In this document: positions 8,065-17,096 of the stretch, piece after piece | How positions within the stretch are numbered: the stretch's first letter is position 1 | How the letters are laid out: every line of letters begins with the position of its first letter | NCBI RefSeq assembly: GCF_020026925.1 | Contig: NZ_JAIQDW010000019.1 | Location: forward strand, 1-64,000 | Origin: Flavobacterium hibisci | Lineage (GTDB): Bacteria; Bacteroidota; Bacteroidia; Flavobacteriales; Flavobacteriaceae | Direction: 5' to 3' | Length of the DNA stretch: 64,000 nucleotides | The notes under the pieces: model-generated | Told to the model about the DNA's origin: nothing | What the model saw: only the letters and a program-made list of their open reading frames with translations | Database searches by the model: none | Made by a program: the position numbers and the translations under genes

Positions 8065-8931
8065 ATGGAGGAGGAAATTAAAATTGAAGACGATTTTACG
8101 CTTATCCGTTTTCAAAACGATGGCTCAGAACCTTTTTTTGCGCAACGAGAAGTAGGTAGTGGACTGATACAGTTTCATTTCGGGCTAAAAGGGAATGCGA
8201 AATTTTTGTTCAATCAGGGTAATTATACTTTGGAACTTAAAGAAGAAAAATCGTTGCTTTTATACAACCCGCAGAAAGAATTGCCGCTGAATTTAGAATT
8301 GGCTCAAAATTCCTGGGTGATTTCAGTCATTGTGTCCATCAAGAAATTTCATGCTTTATTTTCTGCGGAAGCGGATTATATTACATTTTTAAGTCCTGAT
8401 AATAAAGATAAAAAGTATTATAACGAAGGAAATATCAGTCCGTCAATGGCGATTGTGCTGAGTCAGCTTTTTCATTATAACCTTCACCCATCAATCAAAA
8501 ACCTCTATTATAAAGGAAAAGGATACGAATTATTGAGTCTGTATTTCAACAGGACCGAAGATCCAAATGCAGAGCAATGTCCGTTTTTGATTGATGAGGA
8601 TAATGTTCTAAAAATCCGAAAGGCAAAAGAAATCCTAATTGCTAATATGGCAGAGCCTCCGGGATTGCAGGAACTGGCAGATGAGATTGGCCTGAATCTG
8701 AAAAAGCTGAAAATGGGTTTCAAACAAATTTACGGCGATACGGTTTACGGTTTCTTGTTCGATTACAAAATGGATTTCGCCCGAAAATTGTTAGACAGTG
8801 GTTCTTATAATGTAAATGAAGTGGGACTGAAAATTGGTTACAGCACCGGAAGTCACTTTATAGCCGCATTCAAAAAAAAATTTGGCACAACGCCTAAAAA
8901 GTATTTGATGTCGATTAATGCGAATGTTTAG
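8065..8931 (+). CDS. AraC-family transcriptional regulator
   Basis: The 288-residue protein has a cupin-like N-terminal sensor region and a C-terminal double helix-turn-helix. The HTH region contains LQELADEIGLNLKKLKMGFKQ near residue 201 and GLKIGYSTGSHFIAAFKKKFGTTPKKY near residue 255, typical of AraC and closest in style to PchR-type iron regulators. It lies between the minus-strand hemA/globin units and plus-strand hemH. I infer it responds to iron, heme or a related signal and controls one of these units; no operator is evident. Confidence 0.88.
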   Translation: MEEEIKIEDDFTLIRFQNDGSEPFFAQREVGSGLIQFHFGLKGNAKFLFNQGNYTLELKEEKSLLLYNPQKELPLNLELAQNSWVISVIVSIKKFHALFSAEADYITFLSPDNKDKKYYNEGNISPSMAIVLSQLFHYNLHPSIKNLYYKGKGYELLSLYFNRTEDPNAEQCPFLIDEDNVLKIRKAKEILIANMAEPPGLQELADEIGLNLKKLKMGFKQIYGDTVYGFLFDYKMDFARKLLDSGSYNVNEVGLKIGYSTGSHFIAAFKKKFGTTPKKYLMSINANV

Positions 8932-9110
8932 TTAGCCACGAATTCACGAATTAGCACAATTAGAATCTGCTACCCGAGCGATAGCGAACAGGCGAAGCAA
9001 ATCTCCTGAATCTGCGAGAGAAAATTTCACGAACGATTTAAAATCAATTTTGAATATTCTACAATAATTAAAAAGTAATAAATATCATATTTCGAATTAA
9101 GTACAGCGTT

Positions 9111-9118
9111 TACTTTTG
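9111..9118 (+). promoter_or_regulatory. Candidate -7 element for hemH
   Basis: TACTTTTG fits TAnnTTTG and is followed by the hemH start 47 bases on. A weak TTCG lies at about the right -33 distance (9091). The stretch 8940-9040 just upstream is a degenerate dispersed repeat with hairpin potential (CGAGCGATAGCG). Confidence 0.45.
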
Positions 9119-9164
9119 CCGAAATTTTTAAAAACAAACATAAAGCTTAAAAGCAAAACACATA

Positions 9165-10178
9165 ATGAAAGGCGTATTATTAGTAAACTTAGGATCTCCA
9201 GACAGTCCAACTCCAAAAGATGTAAAACCGTACTTAGATGAATTTTTAATGGATAAATACGTAATCGATGTTCCGTATTTATTGAGAGCATTATTGGTTC
9301 GCGGCATTATTTTAAGAAAAAGACCCGAAGAATCGGCACATGCTTACGCGAAAATCTGGTGGGAAGAAGGTTCTCCGTTAGTAGTTCTTTCAGAAAGAAT
9401 GCAAAAGAAAGTACAGCCTTTAGTAAATATTCCAGTTGCGCTTGCAATGCGTTACGGAAGTATGACAATCGAAAAAGGGCTTCAGGAGCTTCACGATAAA
9501 GGAGTTAACGAAGTAATGCTTTTTCCGTTATATCCGCAATATGCAATGGCTTCGACTTTGACTATTTTGGTTAAAGCAGAAGAAATCCGCAAGAAGAAAT
9601 TTCCTCACATGAAATTTACAGATGTTCCGGCTTTTTATAACAAACCGGATTACATCAAAAATTTAGCAGATTCGATTCAGAAACATTTAACTGGATTTGA
9701 ATACGATCATTTATTGTTTTCGTACCACGGAATCCCGGAACGTCATATCCGTAAAACGGATGTAACAAAATCACATTGCAAAATTGATGGTTCCTGCTGT
9801 AACACGCCATCTCCGGCGCATGAATTCTGTTACCGTCACCAATGTTATGAAACGACAAAACAAGTTATTAAGTTGTTGGGAATTCCTGAAGATAAATACA
9901 GTTTGACTTTCCAGTCCCGTTTAGCAGGTGATAAATGGTTAGAACCATACACCGATGTTGAAATTGACAATATGCCTGCAAAAGGAATCAAGAAATTAGC
10001 AGTTGTAACACCGGCTTTCGTTTCAGACTGTTTAGAGACTTTAGAGGAAATCGCCATGCGCGCCAAAGAAGATTTCGAAGCAAATGGAGGAGAAGAATTT
10101 TTAGCAATTCCGTGCCTGAATGACGACGATGAGTGGTGCCAAACGGTATCAAACTGGATTAACGATTGGGCAAAATAA
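9165..10178 (+). CDS. hemH: Ferrochelatase
   Basis: HemH inserts Fe2+ into protoporphyrin IX in the last step of protoheme synthesis. The 337-residue product begins GVLLVNLGSPDSPT, a family hallmark. It contains the LLFSYHGIPERHIRK motif with the catalytic His near residue 188 and the Glu-bearing VVTPAFVSDCLETLEEI segment. A Cys-rich stretch (CCNTPSPAHEFCYRHQC) lies in the middle, as in many bacterial ferrochelatases. It is followed by hemJ, giving the last two steps next to each other. Confidence 0.97.
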   Translation: MKGVLLVNLGSPDSPTPKDVKPYLDEFLMDKYVIDVPYLLRALLVRGIILRKRPEESAHAYAKIWWEEGSPLVVLSERMQKKVQPLVNIPVALAMRYGSMTIEKGLQELHDKGVNEVMLFPLYPQYAMASTLTILVKAEEIRKKKFPHMKFTDVPAFYNKPDYIKNLADSIQKHLTGFEYDHLLFSYHGIPERHIRKTDVTKSHCKIDGSCCNTPSPAHEFCYRHQCYETTKQVIKLLGIPEDKYSLTFQSRLAGDKWLEPYTDVEIDNMPAKGIKKLAVVTPAFVSDCLETLEEIAMRAKEDFEANGGEEFLAIPCLNDDDEWCQTVSNWINDWAK

Positions 10179-10184
10179 TATTTT

Positions 10185-10258
10185 GTTTCAAGTTTCAGGT
10201 TTCAAGTTATGCTCAACTTTGAGAAACAACCTGAAACCTGAAACCTGAAACCTGAAAC
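10185..10258. repeat. TTTCAGG/CCTGAAA inverted repeat
   Basis: Left-hand GTTTCAAGTTTCAGGTTTC units face right-hand CCTGAAAC units repeated four times, giving a long hairpin between hemH and hemJ. The same element, with a different loop, lies on the other side of hemJ at 10825-10886. It could act as a terminator or stabiliser of mRNA ends. Confidence 0.85.
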
Positions 10259-10267
10259 AAATAATGA

Positions 10268-10816
10268 ATGGAATATTATAATTATTTAAAATCACTGCAT
10301 CTTATTTTTGTAATTACCTGGTTTGCAGGTTTATTTTATATTGTGCGTTTATTTGTCTATCAAATAGAAGCCAGTGAAAAACCATCTCCTGAAAAGGAAA
10401 TTCTGCAGGCGCAATTTAAAATAATGAGTTATCGCCTTTGGTACATTATTACGTGGCCATCAGCGGTTTTGGCGAGTATTTTTGCTTTTTGGATGCTGCT
10501 TTTTACAGATTTAGGAAATGCGTGGCTCAAAATGCCCTGGATGCACGTAAAATTATGTTTCGTCTTTCTTTTGTATTTGTATCACGGAAAATGCCATCAG
10601 ATTTTTAAGCAATTGCAAAACAACGAAGTAAAATATTCTAACAACTTCATGCGTTTATGGAACGAAGGCGCAACAATAATTTTGTTTGCCGTAGTTTTTT
10701 TAGTAGTTTTAAAAAGTGCCATCAACTGGATCTTCGGCGTAATCGGAATTATTTTATTTTCGGTTTTAATTATGCTTGGATTCCGCTTTTATAAGAGAAT
10801 TAGAGAGAGAAAATAG
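10268..10816 (+). CDS. hemJ: HemJ-type protoporphyrinogen IX oxidase
   Basis: This 182-residue integral membrane protein with about four helices matches the HemJ family, which oxidises protoporphyrinogen IX to protoporphyrin IX. YLKSLHLIFVITWFAGLFYI (with His11), RLFVYQIEA, MPWMHVKLCFVFLLYLYHGK and LWNEGATIILFAVVFLVVLK follow the family in order, including the conserved His and Lys needed for activity. Position directly after hemH supports this over a generic CopD annotation. No hemG or hemY is seen in the window. Confidence 0.88.
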   Translation: MEYYNYLKSLHLIFVITWFAGLFYIVRLFVYQIEASEKPSPEKEILQAQFKIMSYRLWYIITWPSAVLASIFAFWMLLFTDLGNAWLKMPWMHVKLCFVFLLYLYHGKCHQIFKQLQNNEVKYSNNFMRLWNEGATIILFAVVFLVVLKSAINWIFGVIGIILFSVLIMLGFRFYKRIRERK

Positions 10817-10824
10817 TTTTTTTA

Positions 10825-10886
10825 GTTTCAGGTTTCAATTTTCAAGTTGCCAATCGCAACGTAACCTGAAACTTGAAACCTGAAAC
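10825..10886. repeat. TTTCAGG/CCTGAAA inverted repeat, second copy
   Basis: GTTTCAGGTTTCA pairs with CTTGAAACCTGAAAC around a loop of about 25 bases. It lies between hemJ and the histidine kinase gene and resembles the copy at 10185-10258. Confidence 0.85.
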
Positions 10887-10904
10887 AAACAAAAACAAAA
10901 AAAC

Positions 10905-12374
10905 ATGCTAAACTTCAAAATGTCAATGCTCTCCCTTCGTATCAGGATTTTCCTGTCGATGATTGTATTGATTATTGTGGCATCTTTTTTATTAGCCTCT
11001 ATTTCAATTATTCAGTTTAAAAACGAAGCCAAAGAATACCATCAGGAACGTTTAGAACGAAAAGAAAATGCTGTAAAAGAACACATTAATTACGTTCTGG
11101 CAACCACAACGTATCCTTTAAAAACAGGAAATCTAGATTTGATTTTTAAAGATAAAATCCATGAATTGGCCCAGATTCACAAAATCGAAATCAATATTTA
11201 CAGCCTTGATGGAAAACTGCTAAAATCATCAAAAGAGTCTTTTGCTGTTGATAAGGTTGCGCCTCCAATTCCTGACTTTATTTTAAAATTGGTCCGTTCT
11301 TCTATAGAAAAGCGTTTTGTAGATATTAAAACGATTAATGGCGTTAAAAACAGATCTTCTTACAGTTTAATAAAAGATGAAAAATTCAAACCTCTTGGAA
11401 TTCTGAATCTTCCTTATTTAGAAGACGATGGTTATTACGACAATGAATTGAATACTTTTCTGATCCGGTTAAGTCAGGTATATTCGTTTATGTTGCTGGT
11501 TGCTTTCGCGTTAGCGTATTTCCTTTCGACTTATATTACAAAATCACTGAAAACTATTTCAGATCGTTTGGAAGAGACCAATCTGGATCAGAAAAATGAA
11601 AAAATTGTTTTAGAAGCGAATAGTAAAGAAGTTAACTTTCTGATCAAAGCTTACAACGGAATGGTGGACAAGCTGGAAACGAGTGCGATAAAATTAGCGC
11701 AAAGCGAACGTGAAGAAGCCTGGCGCGAAATGGCAAAACAGGTTGCACACGAAATTAAAAATCCGCTTACGCCAATGCGTCTAACGGTTCAGAGTTTTCA
11801 ACGAAAGTTTGATCCGAATGATCCTGACGTAAAGCAGAAAATGAACGATTACTCGGAAACTCTAATTCAGCAGATTGATACAATGACATCTGTAGCTTCT
11901 GCTTTTTCAAACTTTGCTTCGATGCCGGCTCAGCAAAATGAGACTTTAAATGTAGTGGAGGTTGTCGAACTGGCACTTGATATTTTCAACGAAGATTATA
12001 TTTCTTTTGAAAAAGAGGAAGAAGAAATCATTTCCAAAATGGATCGTACCCAACTGATCCGTGTGATTACCAATCTGGTAAAAAATGCAACTCAGGCGAT
12101 TCCCGAAAGTCAATTTCACAAATCAATAGTTGTTGCTGTAAAACGCCGTGACGACAATGTAGAAATTGCAGTTAAAGACAACGGAATCGGTATTCAAAAG
12201 CTCGACATTGGCCGAATTTTTGAACCTAAGTTTACGACCAAAACCAGCGGAATGGGACTTGGTCTCGGAATTATAAAAAACATTATCGAAAATTACAAAG
12301 GAACAATTACCTTTGAGTCAGCTTACGGAAAGGGGACTACATTTACAGTTTCACTGCCTATCACCAACTCTTAA
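10905..12374 (+). CDS. Membrane sensor histidine kinase with HAMP domain
   Basis: The 489-residue protein has two membrane helices (about residues 12-35 and 190-210) around a periplasmic sensor region, then a HAMP linker. The phosphorylated His282 lies in VAHEIKNPLTPMRLT. The N box (VITNLVKNATQAI) and G boxes (VKDNGIGI and GMGLGLGIIKNII) of the ATPase domain follow. It resembles NtrY-type kinases. No response regulator lies beside it. It ends 11 bases before the crotonase gene, so the two are co-transcribed. Confidence 0.92.
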   Translation: MLNFKMSMLSLRIRIFLSMIVLIIVASFLLASISIIQFKNEAKEYHQERLERKENAVKEHINYVLATTTYPLKTGNLDLIFKDKIHELAQIHKIEINIYSLDGKLLKSSKESFAVDKVAPPIPDFILKLVRSSIEKRFVDIKTINGVKNRSSYSLIKDEKFKPLGILNLPYLEDDGYYDNELNTFLIRLSQVYSFMLLVAFALAYFLSTYITKSLKTISDRLEETNLDQKNEKIVLEANSKEVNFLIKAYNGMVDKLETSAIKLAQSEREEAWREMAKQVAHEIKNPLTPMRLTVQSFQRKFDPNDPDVKQKMNDYSETLIQQIDTMTSVASAFSNFASMPAQQNETLNVVEVVELALDIFNEDYISFEKEEEEIISKMDRTQLIRVITNLVKNATQAIPESQFHKSIVVAVKRRDDNVEIAVKDNGIGIQKLDIGRIFEPKFTTKTSGMGLGLGIIKNIIENYKGTITFESAYGKGTTFTVSLPITNS

Positions 12375-12384
12375 AAAAGCGGTC

Positions 12385-13167
12385 ATGAACTACAAAAATA
12401 TTTTAATTTCTATTGAAGAAAAAATCGCTACAGTAACGATTAACAGACCTGAAAAGCTCAATGCTTTAAACAAGGCAACTATAACTGATCTTAGTGAGGC
12501 TATTAAATTATTAAATAAAAATGAAGATGTTCGCGTTATCATTTTGACAGGAAGCGGCGAAAAAGCTTTTGTAGCCGGAGCTGACATTTCTGAATTTGCC
12601 AATTATACTGTTGTTGAAGGTGCACAATTAGCTGCGGAAGGACAGGAGTCACTTTTTGATTACATCGAAAATTTAAAGAAACCTGTAATTGCTGCTGTAA
12701 ATGGTTTTGCATTAGGAGGCGGATTAGAGTTGGCTATGGCCTGTCATTTCAGGGTAGCTTCGGTGAATGCCAAAATGGGTTTGCCGGAAGTATCTTTAGG
12801 ACTAATTCCAGGTTATGGAGGAACACAGCGCCTGCCTCAATTAATAGGAAAAGGTCGTGCAATGGAAATGATTATGACCGCAGCAATGATTTCTGCCGAA
12901 GAAGCAAAACAATACGGTTTAGTGAACCATGTAGTGCCTCAGACTGAATTGTTAACATTTACAAGCGTAATCGCCCATAAAATCATGAAAAATGCCCCTT
13001 TTGCTATCGGAAAAGCGATAAAAGCGATAAATGCAAATTTCGAAGACGGCAAAAATGGTTTCGATACCGAAATCAAATCTTTTGGAGAGTGTTTCGGTAC
13101 TCAGGATTTTAAAGAAGGAACTACTGCCTTTTTAGAAAAACGGAAAGCTGAATTTACAGGGAAATAA
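12385..13167 (+). CDS. Enoyl-CoA hydratase/isomerase (crotonase family)
   Basis: The 260-residue protein is a short crotonase, probably hydrating short-chain 2-enoyl-CoA in fatty-acid or amino-acid breakdown. ITINRPEKLNALN-type start, AFVAGADISEF (oxyanion hole), ALGGGLELAMACHF and GLPEVSLGLIPGYGGTQRL are all present, with both catalytic Glu positions. The frame is open to 12313, but the ATG at 12385 is chosen because it matches the family N-terminus and avoids overlap with the kinase gene. The exact substrate cannot be told from sequence. Confidence 0.93.
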   Translation: MNYKNILISIEEKIATVTINRPEKLNALNKATITDLSEAIKLLNKNEDVRVIILTGSGEKAFVAGADISEFANYTVVEGAQLAAEGQESLFDYIENLKKPVIAAVNGFALGGGLELAMACHFRVASVNAKMGLPEVSLGLIPGYGGTQRLPQLIGKGRAMEMIMTAAMISAEEAKQYGLVNHVVPQTELLTFTSVIAHKIMKNAPFAIGKAIKAINANFEDGKNGFDTEIKSFGECFGTQDFKEGTTAFLEKRKAEFTGK

Positions 13168-13331
13168 GCTATTCCACAAAGCTGCACCAAGATTTCACAG
13201 AGATTCGCCAAGGATTTTATATAAAGCTTTGTGTAACTTTGCGAAATCTTTGCCCAACTTTGCTTTAAAATAATTTAGAAAGAGGATAACCTTAAATCCT
13301 AAGCATCTCAGAACCTTAGAACCTTAAAAAA
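13168..13331. repeat. Dispersed degenerate repeat
   Basis: The spacer holds degenerate mirrored phrases of the type CACAGAGATTCGC and CTTTGTGTAACTTTGCG, then AAGCATCTCAGAACCTTAGAACC. Related phrases occur at 49258-49290 and 50395-50430. No coding potential. Confidence 0.5.
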
Positions 13332-13733
13332 ATGTACGAACCAATATTTGCCCTTTTTTGCGAACGGGTTAAAGAAAGTATCCAGGCCGGCACTTTTGCA
13401 AAACTGACTTTGGCCAAAACGATGGGCGACACCGAAATCAAAAACATTTACTTCAGATTAGTGCTGAATGAAGATGATGCATTCTCGATTTCGCTAACTA
13501 CCCGTTACAAAACAGAAGAAATAGAAAGCATTCATACATTAGATGAAGCGTTACTGATCTTGGGCTCGTACATCAAAAAGCCCTTTTTAACCGCGTTACT
13601 TTTCACAACAGAGCATGATGTAACTTTCAAAGTAAACAAAAAGAACGCCGGTAGTATTATAGAACAGCCGCCAACATTTAAAAATGCTTCGCCAGTTATG
13701 CTGGAAATGATTGAAAAGGGTATTGTGAAATAA
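13332..13733 (+). CDS. Hypothetical protein
   Basis: A 133-residue cytoplasmic protein with no recognised family. It mixes strands and helices, has no signal peptide, membrane helix or metal motif, and contains a conserved-looking LTLAKTMGDTEIKNIYFR segment near residue 25. It stands alone between repeat-filled spacers, so its context gives no functional hint. Confidence 0.7.
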   Translation: MYEPIFALFCERVKESIQAGTFAKLTLAKTMGDTEIKNIYFRLVLNEDDAFSISLTTRYKTEEIESIHTLDEALLILGSYIKKPFLTALLFTTEHDVTFKVNKKNAGSIIEQPPTFKNASPVMLEMIEKGIVK

Positions 13734-13740
13734 AATGTGC

Positions 13741-13833
13741 CGTTCCTACGGAACTCATATCCTTTTACGTCTTTATCAAACAGATTAAAATCCGTTGCTA
13801 CAATATATTTGTTCCTACGGAACTTTTATCCAA
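13741..13833. repeat. REP-like repeat, RAYT-3 family, isolated copy
   Basis: Two GTTCCTACGGAAC palindromes (near 13744 and 13810) flank GATTAAAATCCGTTGCTACAAT. The same arrangement is found around the RAYT-3 gene at 43620-44990, about 30 kb away, so this is a dispersed copy of that family. Confidence 0.85.
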
Positions 13834-13970
13834 ACTTCATGAAATTTTTGACATAGATAAGCCATTGGTTTGATTTATTTTTAGAGAAAATTTTAAACGG
13901 TCATCTGATAAATAAAATTTTTGGGAATCTTTGCGGATTTCTCCGTTCTTCTCTGCGGAATGACTTCTTT

Positions 13971-14624
13971 CTAAACCAGCTTCACAAACAAATTAGAGGC
14001 AATTTTATTCGAAATAGACAATTCCCTGTTTTCAATTTTAATTTTCACAGACAAATCAAAAGATTCTTTCGATAAGAATTCAATTTTAGAACCTAAGGCA
14101 ATTTCCTGTTTGTCCAGATATTTCAGAAATTCGGAGGAAGTGTCTTTTACGCCTACGCAAACACCAATTTGGTTTTCGGACAATTCAGAAAGCAATTGCT
14201 TTTCAATTTTAATTATTCGTCCATTTGCATCAGGAATAGGATCTCCGTGCGGGTCTTCTGTCGGATTGCCGAGAAAATCATCCAGGCGGTTAATCAACTG
14301 CTCTGACTTAATGTGTTCGAGTTGTTCTGCAATTTCGTGAACTTCATCCCAGCTGAAGTTTAATTTTTCTACTAAAAATACTTCCCATAAACGATGTTTT
14401 CTCACAATCATTTTGGCCGCCAGTTTTCCATTTTCGGTTAATGAAACTCCCTGGTATTTTTTATAGTTCACCAAATCCTTGTCAGACAGCTTCTTAAGCA
14501 TGTCTGTAACGGATGAAGCTTTGGTTTCCATCATTTCGGCAATAGCATTTGTACTCACTTCTGTTTCCAGCGAAGCAGTCAGGTGATATATCGCTTTAAG
14601 GTAGTTTTCTTCTGAAAAGGTCAT
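13971..14624 (-). CDS. DtxR/MntR-family metal-dependent repressor
   Basis: The 217-residue protein has an N-terminal winged helix (SEENYLKAIYHL, then TKASSVTDMLKKLSDKDLV) and a DtxR-type dimerisation domain. That domain carries HRLWEVFLVEKLNFSWDEVHEIAEQLEH and GNPTEDPHGDPIPD, where metal-ligand residues lie. A C-terminal SH3-like FeoA region follows. It lies downstream of the NRAMP transporter on the same strand, a common MntR-MntH pairing. It probably represses metal uptake when Mn2+ or Fe2+ is plentiful. Confidence 0.9.
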   Translation of the reverse strand: MTFSEENYLKAIYHLTASLETEVSTNAIAEMMETKASSVTDMLKKLSDKDLVNYKKYQGVSLTENGKLAAKMIVRKHRLWEVFLVEKLNFSWDEVHEIAEQLEHIKSEQLINRLDDFLGNPTEDPHGDPIPDANGRIIKIEKQLLSELSENQIGVCVGVKDTSSEFLKYLDKQEIALGSKIEFLSKESFDLSVKIKIENRELSISNKIASNLFVKLV

Positions 14625-14632
14625 TTTTTGGA

Positions 14633-14742
14633 GATTCTAAGATTCTAAGATTCTAAGATTCTAAGATTCTAAGATTCTGAGTTTTCTTCTGAGGCTTTTA
14701 TTAAAAAGCTTAGAAACTTAGGAGCTTAGCATCTTAGCAACT
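14633..14742. repeat. Tandem decamer repeats
   Basis: Five to six copies of GATTCTAAGA in tandem, then diverged GCTTAGAAACTTAGGAGCTTAGCATCTTAGCAAC. Related CTTAG-rich stretches occur at 13300-13328, 23290-23360 and 47664-47710. The array separates the mntH-like and dtxR-like genes. Confidence 0.85.
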
Positions 14743-16611
14743 TTATTTAACAATCAGCAAAGGTATCGAAATTTTATGTCTCAGTTTATCTACAGTTGTG
14801 CCAAATAAAATATCTTTTAAACCAGTGTGGCCGTGGGTTCCCATAACTAATATATCAAAATTACCTTCATTTATGATTTTCGGTATTATGGAGTTTGGTT
14901 TTCCAAAACCTAATTCGGTTTCGATCTTAAACCCTTTCTGCGAAAGCATTTCTTTATATTCTAATAATAATTTTTCGTCAATGGTCGTTTCATGATCGTG
15001 TATGTGAACTCCGTACATCAAAGCACCAACCGTTTCTACAATATGTATAAGTGTGTATTGAGCATTCATTCCGCCTAATTCAAAAGCTTTATTCAGAGCA
15101 ACGCTATCAGCATTCGAAAAATCTACAGAAACAGCAATGTTTTTAATACTTTGACTTTCCCTGGCCGTAAATTGAAGTTGAAGATGGTGTGGCGAATGGT
15201 TTAATGTTTTTGATTTTGCTTTAGCAATAAAAGGTTTAAAGACAATGTAAAGCAATAATGCTAAAAGACCCACTGCCAATGGAACTACAGTAAGCCATAA
15301 AATAATTGGATTCTCTGAAGTTTCAAGCCAGGAAGTGATTTCATCATAAACTAATTTGGCATTAAGCGAAACAATAATTAAAGCAATAATCCAGGAAACA
15401 AACTGTGTAAGTTTAGAGATATGGAAACCATTCATCTTGGATTTATCGCTCACAAAATGAATTAACGGAATAATGGCAAATCCCAACTGAAGACTCAAAA
15501 TGACCTGACTTAAGATCAATAGTTTTCCTGTTACGCTTTCACCATAAATTAAAATGACGATAACAGCCGGAATAATCGCAATCAAACGGGTAATGATTCG
15601 GCGAACCCAGGGCTGTATTCTGAAATGGAGATATCCTTCCATTACAATTTGTCCGGCTAATGTACCGGTTATTGTAGAACTTTGTCCGGCAGCAATGAGT
15701 GCAATAGCAAACAATGCTGGCGCCCATTTAGTTCCTAAAAGCGGTTCCAGAAATTGATGTGCATCCTGAATCTCTGCAACTTCGTACATTCCGTTTTTGT
15801 GAAAGGTGGCAGCGGCGAGAATCAATATTGCAGCATTTACAAAAAAGGCAAGGTTTAAGGCAATTGTAGAATCGATAAAGTTGTATTTCAAAGCTTGTTT
15901 GATTCCGGCCGGAGTTCTGTCGAATTTTCGTGTTTGTACCAAAGAGGAATGCAGGTAAAGATTGTGCGGCATTACAGTTGCACCTATAATTCCAATGGCG
16001 ATATATAATGCTGCTGAATTTGGAATAGAAGGAATTAATCCTTCTAAAACCTTATGCATTTCAGGCTCCGCAAAAATCATTTCGAAAATAAATGAAAATC
16101 CAATAATGGCTACCAAAGCTATAATGAACGCTTCCATCTTTTTAATTCCTTTATTAATCAGGAAAAGTAATATAAACGTGTCTAAAACAGTAATTAGCAC
16201 AGCTTCTAAAAGAGGAATCCCAAAAAGTAAATTAATTCCGATTGCCATTCCGAGAACTTCTGCCAAATCGCAGGCCGCAATCGCAATTTCAGCCAGAAAA
16301 TATAAAATATAGTTAATCGGTTTTGAATACGTTTCTCTGGAGGCCTGCGCAAGATCTCGCTGTGTCACAATTCCGAGACGTGCACTTAAACTCTGCAGCA
16401 GCAAGGCCATTAAATTGCTCATGAGCAAAACCCAGACAAGAGTATACCCAAACTGGCTTCCGCCAGCCAGATCAGTTGCCCAGTTTCCCGGATCCATATA
16501 GCCCACACTTACTAAATAGGCCGGACCTAAAAAGGCAAGAATTTTTCTAAATCCTGTTTTTTTATTTTCGGTTGCAACCGATTCATGAACTTCTTCTAAT
16601 GATTTTGCCAT
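14743..16611 (-). CDS. mntH: NRAMP-family Mn2+/Fe2+ transporter fused to a UspA domain
   Basis: Residues 1-460 form an 11-helix NRAMP divalent-metal/proton symporter. The DPGN metal site of helix 1 is at residues 40-43 and the helix 6 MPHNLYLHSS motif is intact. Residues about 490-622 are a universal stress domain (NIAVSVDFSNADS; GTHGHTGLKDILFGT, the ATP-binding G-x2-G-x9-G-S/T loop). NRAMP proteins usually end near 420-450 residues. The added domain may sense ATP or stress and gate uptake; that is inference. The dtxR-like gene follows after a 118-base repeat array. Confidence 0.93.
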   Translation of the reverse strand: MAKSLEEVHESVATENKKTGFRKILAFLGPAYLVSVGYMDPGNWATDLAGGSQFGYTLVWVLLMSNLMALLLQSLSARLGIVTQRDLAQASRETYSKPINYILYFLAEIAIAACDLAEVLGMAIGINLLFGIPLLEAVLITVLDTFILLFLINKGIKKMEAFIIALVAIIGFSFIFEMIFAEPEMHKVLEGLIPSIPNSAALYIAIGIIGATVMPHNLYLHSSLVQTRKFDRTPAGIKQALKYNFIDSTIALNLAFFVNAAILILAAATFHKNGMYEVAEIQDAHQFLEPLLGTKWAPALFAIALIAAGQSSTITGTLAGQIVMEGYLHFRIQPWVRRIITRLIAIIPAVIVILIYGESVTGKLLILSQVILSLQLGFAIIPLIHFVSDKSKMNGFHISKLTQFVSWIIALIIVSLNAKLVYDEITSWLETSENPIILWLTVVPLAVGLLALLLYIVFKPFIAKAKSKTLNHSPHHLQLQFTARESQSIKNIAVSVDFSNADSVALNKAFELGGMNAQYTLIHIVETVGALMYGVHIHDHETTIDEKLLLEYKEMLSQKGFKIETELGFGKPNSIIPKIINEGNFDILVMGTHGHTGLKDILFGTTVDKLRHKISIPLLIVK

Positions 16612-16685
16612 TCGTAAAATATTGATTTCCCAAATATATAGAAAAATTTCATTAGAGAAACAATATTTTTAGACGAGCCTAAATA

Positions 16686-17078
16686 TTAAATGTTAGAATT
16701 TAAACAATTTGGGCATAAACCTGATAAAGTAAAATTTATATCATTGACTTTATAATTGTGAGGCATAATATAGCTTGGTTTCACATTTACAAGGCAGGTG
16801 ATCTCAAGGCATTTTTCACAGCTAAAATGTGCGTGGTTATGTATATGTACACGCTGTGCCTGATGATGACATTTTGCATATTTTACAGTACCATCAAGGT
16901 CAACTATTTTATGAACGATATCATCATTTACAAGGCGGTCTAATATCCTGTAAACAGTAACGCGATCACATACATCTTCAATTTGTCTGTATATTTCTGT
17001 ATGTGACAGCGCTATTTTGGATTTGCCAAAAATCTCTAAAACGGCTGTCTTTGCTGTGGTATTCCTTGCTGTTTTCAT
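16686..17078 (-). CDS. Fur-family repressor, Zur-like
   Basis: The 130-residue protein has the Fur fold: winged helix with DRVTVYRILDRLVNDDIV near residue 37, and a C-terminal metal domain. That domain holds HNHAHFSCEKCLEI and CPNC, the two CxxC pairs of the structural zinc site, plus a His-rich CHHQAQRVHIHNHAHF stretch. The lack of the usual Fur iron ligands and the neighbouring metal genes favour a Zur-like role. It is divergent from merC, and two palindromes lie in the shared 93-base region, which suggests autoregulation. Confidence 0.85.
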   Translation of the reverse strand: MKTARNTTAKTAVLEIFGKSKIALSHTEIYRQIEDVCDRVTVYRILDRLVNDDIVHKIVDLDGTVKYAKCHHQAQRVHIHNHAHFSCEKCLEITCLVNVKPSYIMPHNYKVNDINFTLSGLCPNCLNSNI

Positions 17079-17096
17079 TTTTTTCGAAATAGAAAT

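Noticed and set aside
10268..10816. Copper-resistance protein CopD
   Set aside because: The order of motifs and position after hemH fit HemJ better; CopD similarity is only in the general four-helix pattern.
14633..14690. Possible CRISPR or iteron origin from tandem decamers
   Set aside because: Unit is 10 bp without spacers, and related CTTAG-rich stretches occur at other intergenic sites; no replication genes nearby.
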